In this document: one piece after another, positions 1 to 6,032 of the stretch
Numbering within the stretch: position 1 is the first letter of the stretch
Layout: every line of letters starts with the position of its first letter
NCBI GenBank assembly: GCA_030747075.1
Contig: JASLLL010000044.1
Coordinates: 1-15,648, forward strand
Source: Gemmatimonadota bacterium
Lineage (GTDB): Bacteria; ARS69
Length of the DNA stretch: 15,648 nucleotides
Direction: 5' to 3'
The notes under the pieces: generated by a model
Seen by the model: the letters and a program-made list of their open reading frames with translations, nothing else
The model's database searches: none
Told to the model about the DNA's origin: nothing
Translations under genes and position numbers: made by a program

Positions 1-156
1 ACCTGCCTCCGCGCGAAGACGCTCCAGAACCTCCACCACTCCCGCGCAGTCTCCGCAGGACGCTGCGTGCTTCCGCAGCGCCTCTTCTTCGAGGTTGTCC
101 AGGACTCCGCTTCCCAGATCCACGATTCGAGCGGTTGCCTCGTTGTGCTCCATCAT
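1..156 (-). CDS. Zinc-finger anti-sigma-factor-like protein, N-terminal fragment (cut by left edge)
   Basis: The visible 52 residues begin with a double Met and contain H30-x3-C34-x2-C37, the zinc-binding pattern of zf-HC2 / ZAS-type anti-sigma factors. A short helix (around LDNLEEEALRKH) precedes it and a leucine-rich helix follows, as in that family. The start is supported by an AGGAG-rich Shine-Dalgarno stretch directly upstream, at about 157-168 on the minus strand. Either ATG (156 or 153) could be used. Zf-HC2 proteins usually bind an ECF sigma factor and hold it inactive; many continue into a membrane segment and a periplasmic or TPR part, which here would lie beyond the window. The divergent neighbour at 323 is an ECF-like sigma factor, so this is a plausible cognate partner, but the pairing is inferred from position. 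The C-terminus is not seen, so cytoplasmic versus membrane-bound cannot be decided. Confidence 0.72.
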   Translation of the reverse strand, partial: MMEHNEATARIVDLGSGVLDNLEEEALRKHAASCGDCAGVVEVLERLRAEAG

Positions 157-177
157 CCTCTCTCCTGCCAGTACTCC

Positions 178-186
178 GGGGGGGGG
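178..186. repeat. G9 homopolymer tract between the divergent anti-sigma and sigma genes
   Basis: Nine consecutive G lie in the 166-bp spacer, 22 bases upstream of the minus-strand anti-sigma start at 156 (read there as C9). The tract is long for non-coding DNA and could slip during replication. A role in varying expression is only a possibility. Confidence 0.5.
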
Positions 187-195
187 CTGACTCCC

Positions 196-277
196 TATAC
201 TGTCGCTTCAATGGCAAAAGCGTTTACACGCCTCCCCGATTCTGCCAAACTTGTTACTAGTTTCCAAGGTATACTGT
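196..277 (+). repeat. Direct repeat TATACTGT (196-203 and 270-277)
   Basis: The octamer TATACTGT occurs twice in the spacer upstream of the sigma gene, 74 bp start to start, in otherwise GC-rich DNA. Each copy contains a near-consensus -10 hexamer (TATACT). They could be two start points or copies of a binding site. Chance is not excluded because the spacer is locally AT-richer. Confidence 0.35.
270..275 (+). promoter_or_regulatory. Putative -10 element (TATACT) for the sigma-CHAT operon
   Basis: TATACT differs from the sigma-70 -10 consensus at one position and sits 47 bases before the sigma gene start, leaving a leader of about 40 bases. No good -35 box is found at 16-18 bp: TTGTTA at 251-256 is only 13 bp away. 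The promoter is therefore tentative and may use another sigma factor or an activator. Confidence 0.3.
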
Positions 278-322
278 TTTCTTGCCTCTCGTGCTCTTTT
301 CTTCTTCCCCCTCGGAGGCTCC

Positions 323-895
323 ATGACCCCTCCCCGTGCGGCCCCGTCCAACCGAGAGGATTCGACCCTCTTGGGCTTTCGGGACGGATGCCCCAAGGCC
401 CACGCGACGGTTCGGCGATGGGCGGAGGATGTGGTCTGGTTCACCGGGTACGGTTTCGCCGCTTCCGATCGGGAAGAAACCGTGCAGGATGCTCTCGGAG
501 ATCTCTGGAGGGCTGTCAGTGTACCGAACTTCGTTCTTCGCAGCGGGTTGCGCCCGCTCGTAAGGACGATCGCGACCGCGCGCTGCATCGACCGGCTTCG
601 GAAGAGACGCCCCACCGTGGAAGTGAACGAGACTCTCGCCTCGGAGGGGGCCGCCCCCTACGAGCGGCTCCTCCGCCGGGATGAGCAAGCGCGCCTCCAG
701 TGGGCGCTCCGCGGGCTGGACCGGCGATGCCGGGAACTGATCCAGCTTCGTTACTTTGAAGAACTCCCTTTCTCGCGGATCGCGGAGAAGTTCGACCGCG
801 CGGAATCCACCATGCGAGTTGGAGTGTTCCAGTGTCTGAAGAAGGTCCGCGCCTTCGTCCGTCGCTGGGAAGACCCGCCCGGGGGGAGCGCCTGA
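323..895 (+). CDS. ECF-like RNA polymerase sigma factor
   Basis: The 190-residue protein has the two-domain layout of sigma-70 family ECF factors. A region 2-like segment spans roughly residues 20-97, with the helix DREETVQDALGDLWR and the basic stretch ARCIDRLRKRRP. Region 4 spans roughly 123-182, with the core LDRRCRELIQLRYFEELPFSRIAEKF followed by the recognition helix around ESTMRVGVFQCLKKVR. No region 3 lies between them. The start at 323 is chosen because GGAGG (314-318) lies four bases before it; longer in-frame starts such as 251 lack this. Its role would be to direct RNA polymerase to a small regulon. The TGA stop shares one base with the ATG of the TPR-CHAT gene (TGATG), so the two are translationally coupled. 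The divergent zinc-finger gene is a likely regulator. Regulon and ECF subgroup cannot be read from this window. Confidence 0.88.
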   Translation: MTPPRAAPSNREDSTLLGFRDGCPKAHATVRRWAEDVVWFTGYGFAASDREETVQDALGDLWRAVSVPNFVLRSGLRPLVRTIATARCIDRLRKRRPTVEVNETLASEGAAPYERLLRRDEQARLQWALRGLDRRCRELIQLRYFEELPFSRIAEKFDRAESTMRVGVFQCLKKVRAFVRRWEDPPGGSA

Positions 896-3800
896 TGGAA
901 CACGCGTCCCGCCACCGCGCACCGGTTTCCGCAACACTTGTCGTGGCACTCCTCGGCGCCTGCGTCTCTCTTGCGGCGGCCGCCGATCCCGCGCCCGGCG
1001 ACCCCTCCGCAGTCACCGCCGCCGAGGCTCCCTTCCACCGCATCCGCCCCGGGCTGGACGAGTTGCGGCGACTCTTCGCATCGCGGGATTATGCGCTCTA
1101 TGAAGAGAGGGCGCGCGCGCTTCTCGCCGAGGCCTCGGAGCGCTATGGGGAGGACTCGCTGGAAGCGGCCCGCCTCATGGAGGCTCTGGCGAAAGGGACC
1201 GCAAAGCGCGGCGGCGACAGCGGGCCGGAGTCGATGGCGCGACTGCTTCGCTCCCTCCGGATCCAGGAGGAGGTGCTCGGGCCGGACCATGCGGCGATCG
1301 GGCCTGTGCTCCAGACGCTGGCTTCCGCTCATCGAGCGGCCGGGGAGATGGATCGGGCGCGGGCGGCGATGTCCCGATCGCTCGCCATCCGACGACGACA
1401 CGCGGATCTCGATCCCGGGGCGCTGGTCTCCTCCCTCCTCAGCATGGGGGGGATGGAGGATTACCTCGCGCAGCCTGAGTCGTCTCTCGTCCGGTACCAC
1501 GAGGCCGCGCACATCCTTCGTACCCGCCTTCCGGAGAAGCGACGCACGCTCGCGCGTATGTTGACGAACCGGGGGATTGCCGAGATGCGGCTGGGAAGAA
1601 ACGACGACGCCTGCCGGAGTTTCGAAGGAGCGGAGGGCATCTTCGAGGAGGAGTGCGGCCCCGCAAGTCCCGACCTTGCGCAGGCGCTCCAGAACCACTC
1701 GCTCGCGCTGCGCAGAGCCGGGCGCCCGCGGGCCGCCATTCGCGTTGCCCGCCGCAGCCTCGCCATCCACGAGGCCTCGGGATCGGGAGAGAGCACGCTT
1801 GCGGGCAGGGTCTGTGTCTCCCTGGCGAATCTCCTCCTTGATGCGCAAAACACCGACGAAGCACGCGGCCTCTACGAGCGTGCCGCGACCCTCTTCTCCG
1901 ACGCCGGGCACGGGAGGAGCCCCTCCATGAGCATCATCCTCCAGAACCTCGCCATCCTGCACTATCGAACGGGGAACGCCCGGGCCGCGGACTCCATCGC
2001 GCAACAGACCCGCGACATCGTGGAGGGTGCCTACGGGCCCGATCATGAGCGCGTCGCCCCGGTACTCAGTCTGCTCAGCAATCTCGCGATGGAACGCGGC
2101 GAGCTGGACCGGGCGCGGGAATACATCGAACGGTCCCTTGGTCTGATCGAAAGCGCACGCGGTCCGGACGATCCGGACCTCGCGATACCGCTGGTGACAC
2201 TCGGCAAGCTGCTGGTCAGAGAGGGCGACCCGGCTGCCGCCTGCGCTTCCTACGAACGCTCGCTGGCATTCCGGCGCGAGGCCAACGGGCGGCTCCATCC
2301 GAACATCCCGGGCACGCTTCTCTACGCGGCGCACGCGAGCGCCGCTCTGGGAGACACGCTGAGGGCGGTTTCCCACGCGCTGGAGGCCGAGGGCCTCTCG
2401 CGCGAGCGCTTCCGCCTTACCATCCATGCATTCGGGGAGGGTGCCGCGCTGCGCTATGCCGCCTCGCGGGAATCAGGCGTGGACGCGGCGCTCGGAGTGC
2501 TCTCCACCGAACCGGGGCCGGAAGTGTCGGACGCGTTGACGGCGCTCGCCGGTTCCCGTGCGCTCGTGATGGACGAACTCGCCAGGCGAAGACGCGCCGC
2601 GCGAGTGACCGGCGCTCCGGGCGCGGCGGCCCTCGCGGATTCTGTCGCGGATGTGGTGACGCACCTCGCGGGACTCACCCTCCGCGGCCCGGGCGGCGAC
2701 GATGCGGGATTCATGGCCACGATTGAAGAACTCCGCCGGAAGAAAGAACGCCTGGAGATTCAACTCGGCGAAACGGCCCCCGCCACCCGGCTGAAACCCG
2801 GTGAGGGGACCGTGACGGATCTCGCCCGTGCGCTCCCGCCAGAGACGGCGCTGGTGTCCTATTACCGGTACCTCCCGGATCTTCAGAAGGGCGCCCCCGA
2901 GTACGGCGCGTTTGTCCTCTGTGGACCCGGGAGCCCTCCCCGGTTTGTCCGGCTGGGGTCGGCTGCCGCCATCGATTCCGCCGTCATGCACTGGCGCACC
3001 CGGATCGAACTCGGCGGCCGGGGGCTCTTCGAGCGGAGTGCGGAGCGCACCTGCCGGGAAGCGGGGTCCGCGGTCCGCCGGAGTATCTGGGATCCCCTCA
3101 TCCGCTACTGCCCGGACGCAAGGGAAGTCCTGATCGTGCCGGACGGCACGCTTCATTTCATCTCCTTCGATGCACTGCCTGCCGACAGCGCGAGGTACCT
3201 TCTTGAGACTGGCGTGCGCACTCGTGTCCTTTCCGCCGAGCGTGATCTCCTCCAGACGAAGGAACGCGAATCCCCCGGGCGCGGGATCCTCGCACTCGGA
3301 GGAGCGGACTACGGCCGGGAGGAAGAGAGGAACACCTCCCCCCGGGCGCCCGTGGCGCTTGCTTCCGGGCGCGCCGCGACCTTCCGGGGCGGGCACACTC
3401 AGAAGCCCGGCTTTGCATCGCTGCACTTTGAGCCTCTCCCCGGCACGCGGCGCGAGGCAGACGCCATTGCGGCAGCGTGGGAAGCTCCGCAGGAATCCTC
3501 CGGCACCCGGGACACCGCCACCGTGTTGCACGGGCACGACGCCACGGAAGAGGCCTTCCGGCGTCTCGCGCCCGGCACGCGCATCCTTCATCTGGCGACA
3601 CACGGGTTCTTCCTCGGCGGAAATCCCTGCGACAGAGGTGCCGAAGACCGGAAGGCGGAGACATCAGCCGGAATGAGTCTGATCGAGAACCCCCTTCTCC
3701 TCTCCGGACTCGCGTTTGCAGGCGCCAACCGCCGCGCCGATGCGCCCCCCGGTACCGACGACGGCATCCTCACCGCAGAGGAGATCGCCACACTGGATCT

Positions 3801-4158
3801 CACCGGCGTGCAGTGCGCGGTCCTCTCCGCGTGCGGCACCGGCCTCGGGAAGATTCACTCACGCGAAGGAGTTCTCGGCTTGCGGCGCGCGTTCCGGATC
3901 GCGGGAGCCGAGGCGATCGTCATGAGCCTGTGGGATGTCGAGGACGCGGCCACGCGACTCTGGATGGGCCACTTCTACGACGCGATGCTCACCGAAGAAC
4001 TCCCGCCCGCCGAAGCCGCCCGCCGCGCGAGCCTCGCCGCGCTCGCGAGGCTTCGCAAGGCCGGCCGCCCCACGCATCCCTTCGATTGGGCGGGCTTCAT
4101 CGTCGAGGGGCCCCCACCGAGGAGGGGCGCTCCGCGCGAAGGCTCCGCAGGCGATTGA
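895..4158 (+). CDS. Exported TPR-CHAT (caspase-like) protein
   Basis: The protein has 1087 residues. Residues 1-30 form an export signal: a basic n-region with R6 and R8, a hydrophobic VSATLVVALLGA, then either an A-A-A cleavage site near residue 30 or a lipobox L-G-A-C with C23, making a lipoprotein possible. Residues about 55-495 are an array of kinesin-light-chain-like TPRs of about 42 residues, several with the G-P-D-H or G-P-D-D turn. A linker with a charged coil (LRRKKERLEIQLGE) leads to a CHAT domain at about 640-1072. The caspase-fold dyad is intact: H903 in ILHLATHGFF and C980 in VLSACGTG, followed by the usual GLRRAF and MSLWDVED blocks; the domain ends with the typical HPFDWAGF motif. 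CHAT domains are cysteine proteases of the caspase/HetF clan. The start at 895 is set by overlap with the sigma stop, the upstream GGGGGGAG (881-888) and the signal peptide; the longer 832 start would lie inside the sigma gene. The substrate is unknown. Confidence 0.88.
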   Translation: MEHASRHRAPVSATLVVALLGACVSLAAAADPAPGDPSAVTAAEAPFHRIRPGLDELRRLFASRDYALYEERARALLAEASERYGEDSLEAARLMEALAKGTAKRGGDSGPESMARLLRSLRIQEEVLGPDHAAIGPVLQTLASAHRAAGEMDRARAAMSRSLAIRRRHADLDPGALVSSLLSMGGMEDYLAQPESSLVRYHEAAHILRTRLPEKRRTLARMLTNRGIAEMRLGRNDDACRSFEGAEGIFEEECGPASPDLAQALQNHSLALRRAGRPRAAIRVARRSLAIHEASGSGESTLAGRVCVSLANLLLDAQNTDEARGLYERAATLFSDAGHGRSPSMSIILQNLAILHYRTGNARAADSIAQQTRDIVEGAYGPDHERVAPVLSLLSNLAMERGELDRAREYIERSLGLIESARGPDDPDLAIPLVTLGKLLVREGDPAAACASYERSLAFRREANGRLHPNIPGTLLYAAHASAALGDTLRAVSHALEAEGLSRERFRLTIHAFGEGAALRYAASRESGVDAALGVLSTEPGPEVSDALTALAGSRALVMDELARRRRAARVTGAPGAAALADSVADVVTHLAGLTLRGPGGDDAGFMATIEELRRKKERLEIQLGETAPATRLKPGEGTVTDLARALPPETALVSYYRYLPDLQKGAPEYGAFVLCGPGSPPRFVRLGSAAAIDSAVMHWRTRIELGGRGLFERSAERTCREAGSAVRRSIWDPLIRYCPDAREVLIVPDGTLHFISFDALPADSARYLLETGVRTRVLSAERDLLQTKERESPGRGILALGGADYGREEERNTSPRAPVALASGRAATFRGGHTQKPGFASLHFEPLPGTRREADAIAAAWEAPQESSGTRDTATVLHGHDATEEAFRRLAPGTRILHLATHGFFLGGNPCDRGAEDRKAETSAGMSLIENPLLLSGLAFAGANRRADAPPGTDDGILTAEEIATLDLTGVQCAVLSACGTGLGKIHSREGVLGLRRAFRIAGAEAIVMSLWDVEDAATRLWMGHFYDAMLTEELPPAEAARRASLAALARLRKAGRPTHPFDWAGFIVEGPPPRRGAPREGSAGD

Positions 4159-5836
4159 GGGCGGCGGCCAGTTCATAGCGCCGAAACTCCGCGTACCCGC
4201 CCGACTTCCGCCCCCCGAGGAAGTCCAACCCGTCCGCCGCGACTCCCTCCATCACCGCGTCTACAACCTCCGCTACGGTTCCCCCCGCCCGCGCGAACTC
4301 CCGCACGCGAAGAAGAGCGTCCGCAATCGCGCGCGTCTGCGACGCATCCACGATCTGCTCCACCGACGAGAGATCCATCGTCTCCTCGCCGAAGCAGATC
4401 GTATCCCAACCGCGCGTCTTCACGCTGACCTCCCGCCGCCCTCGCCGCGGATCAATGCTGTCCGGATCCGGGCGACGCGCCGGTGATTCCCCGAACCCGC
4501 CGCCGTCTTCCGACTCCCGCTCCGCTCGCATCTCCGCCGCAATCGCCTTCGCACGAGCCGTGACATCGGCGGGTGCGTAGTTCTCCATGGCGATGACCGT
4601 GTCCGCCTCATCGAAATAGTCGCCGCATCCCCCAATCACCAGCACGGTGGAGACGCCAAGATCCCGATGCAGCGCTCGAACCCGGTCGATGAAAGGCGTG
4701 ATCGGCTCTTTCTCCGCGGAGATGAGCTGCTGCATCCGTCGGTCGCGGATCATGAAGTTCGTAGCCGCCGTGTCTTCGTCCACCAGGAGGGCTCGCGCGC
4801 CGAGTTCGAGCGCTTCCACAATATTCGCGGCCTGCGAAGTCGATCCGGAGGCGTTCTCGGTCCGGAAGAACTCCGTGCCCCGCCCGAAGGGCAAGTTCCG
4901 GATGAAGGGCGATATGTCCGCACCCTCAACCCGTCGCCCGTCTTCGGCGCGGATCGCCACCGCATCCGAATCCGTCACCACCCGTTCGCGGCCGTCGCCG
5001 GGGCGATGGTTGTAGACGCCGCGCTTGAGTGCTTCCAGAAGCGTCGACTTTCCGTGAAAGCCGCCACCCACGATGAGCGTCACGCCCGCAGGGACGGCCA
5101 TCCCGCGCACTTCCCCGGCGTTGGGGAGGGTGATGGTTTCCCGCAACGACTCCGGGGACTGGAACGGCACGACCGCTTCGCCGGAGAGCGGGCGTTCGTC
5201 CACGCCGGATCGCCTCGGGAGAACGCTCCCGTCGGCAACGAACGCGATACAGCCTCTACGAACCATCTCGGCGCGAAGGAACTCCGCGTCCTCGTTCGTC
5301 TCCACAGCGCGGCGCACGGCCGCTTCGTCGAGCGCCGGAAAGCTCAGCGCTGCCTCGACGATGCGCGGAACCTCTTCACCAAGAACGGCCCATGCCTCGC
5401 GCCCGAGAACGCGCCGGCCCGCGGCCGGAAGCCCGACGAGGAAGCGCGCCTCCACCAGGCCCGTGTCCTCCACCCGCGTCGCGGTCGCGGAGAGGACCTC
5501 CTGTCCGGGGGTGTCGATCTCCACCAGTCCGCTCTTTCCGGAACCGCGCCGCCCGCAACCCGACGCGGCGCCGCGCGCAAACTGGCGCGCCAGCAGGTTC
5601 TCCAGACCCACGCGGCGGCTGCGTCCTTCGTACGCCCAGCCGGGCAACGCGGCCACCGCGGGGTCCACCCGAACGCGGACGCGACTCGGCGAAGCGAAGG
5701 GATCGCCCTGAACATGGTCGACATGAAGCGTGAAGTGATGGAACTGCCAGCGACCGCGGATGTCGCGGTAGGCACGGTATCCGCGTCCGTCGCTGCGGCG
5801 GAGAAGTTCGTCCAGTTCCGATGAAGTACGCGGCAC
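4097..5836 (-). CDS. Predicted ABC-class ATPase (Pfam ABC_ATPase, COG3044-like)
   Basis: The 579-residue protein starts at a GTG with AGGAG (5843-5847) six bases upstream. The N-terminus matches the family pattern G-Y-x2-Y-x-D-I-x-G followed by HVDHVQGDPFASPSRVRV (residues 38-55). A first phosphate-loop-like GRRGSGKSG lies at about 95-103, and GLPAAGRRVLG at 135-145. The main ATPase follows: Walker A GGGFHGKS (257-264), an SGSTSQ stretch (330-335) at the place of the ABC signature, Walker B LLVDED (350-355) and GGCGDYFDEAD near 392-402. No membrane segments are present, so it is soluble and not a transporter. The bacterial role is not established. From memory, the trypanosome RNA-editing factor MRB1590 is a structurally characterised relative, which hints at nucleic-acid binding. 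It lies 196 bp downstream of the M14 gene on the same strand and overlaps the CHAT gene 3' end by 62 bases in antisense. Confidence 0.85.
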   Translation of the reverse strand: MPRTSSELDELLRRSDGRGYRAYRDIRGRWQFHHFTLHVDHVQGDPFASPSRVRVRVDPAVAALPGWAYEGRSRRVGLENLLARQFARGAASGCGRRGSGKSGLVEIDTPGQEVLSATATRVEDTGLVEARFLVGLPAAGRRVLGREAWAVLGEEVPRIVEAALSFPALDEAAVRRAVETNEDAEFLRAEMVRRGCIAFVADGSVLPRRSGVDERPLSGEAVVPFQSPESLRETITLPNAGEVRGMAVPAGVTLIVGGGFHGKSTLLEALKRGVYNHRPGDGRERVVTDSDAVAIRAEDGRRVEGADISPFIRNLPFGRGTEFFRTENASGSTSQAANIVEALELGARALLVDEDTAATNFMIRDRRMQQLISAEKEPITPFIDRVRALHRDLGVSTVLVIGGCGDYFDEADTVIAMENYAPADVTARAKAIAAEMRAERESEDGGGFGESPARRPDPDSIDPRRGRREVSVKTRGWDTICFGEETMDLSSVEQIVDASQTRAIADALLRVREFARAGGTVAEVVDAVMEGVAADGLDFLGGRKSGGYAEFRRYELAAALNRLRSLRAERPSSVGAPRR

Positions 5837-5922
5837 GGTCCGCTCCTGAACCAGGGGACGCCGGGGGAGTCACGGAGCCACGCGTCCCGGCCGTTCGCCC
5901 TCCCGCCGGTCCAGACAGGTAC

Positions 5923-5964
5923 CGCGATCTCGGGAACCCCGGCAAGCGGATTCCCGCGATCGCG
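5923..5964 (-). other. Long inverted repeat between the M14 and ATPase genes
   Basis: Arms of 14 bases (5923-5936 and 5951-5964) pair with a single mismatch (5930/5957) around a 14-base loop. The loop itself contains a CCG/CGG pair. It lies 69 bases past the M14 stop and 86 bases before the ATPase start. On the minus-strand transcript no U-run follows, so it is not a classical intrinsic terminator. It could be a Rho-type or RNA-stability hairpin, or an operator for the ATPase gene. No other feature was found in the 196-bp gap 5837-6032. Confidence 0.55.
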
Positions 5965-6032
5965 CAACGGTGTGGGGGTGTGCCGCCTCGGTCGATCATC
6001 ATCTCTGTCGCCACGCGCATCCCACCCACGCA

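Noticed and set aside
67-684. Plus-strand open frame across the left spacer
   Set aside because: It overlaps both the zinc-finger gene and the sigma factor in other frames and shows no conserved features or ribosome site.
832-895. Longer start for the TPR-CHAT gene at 832
   Set aside because: It would add 21 residues encoded inside sigma region 4 and bury the signal peptide. The 895 start has a G-rich ribosome site and the typical one-base stop/start overlap.
751-2427. Open frame of 558 codons on the minus strand, antisense to the sigma and CHAT genes
   Set aside because: No motif or plausible ribosome site; it is a shadow of the TPR region.
1-4158. Type III-E CRISPR (Craspase-like) system
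   Set aside because: A TPR-CHAT protein and a sigma factor are present, but there is no repeat array, no Cas7-11-like effector and no Csx30/Csx31-like gene in the window, and the CHAT protein has an export signal.
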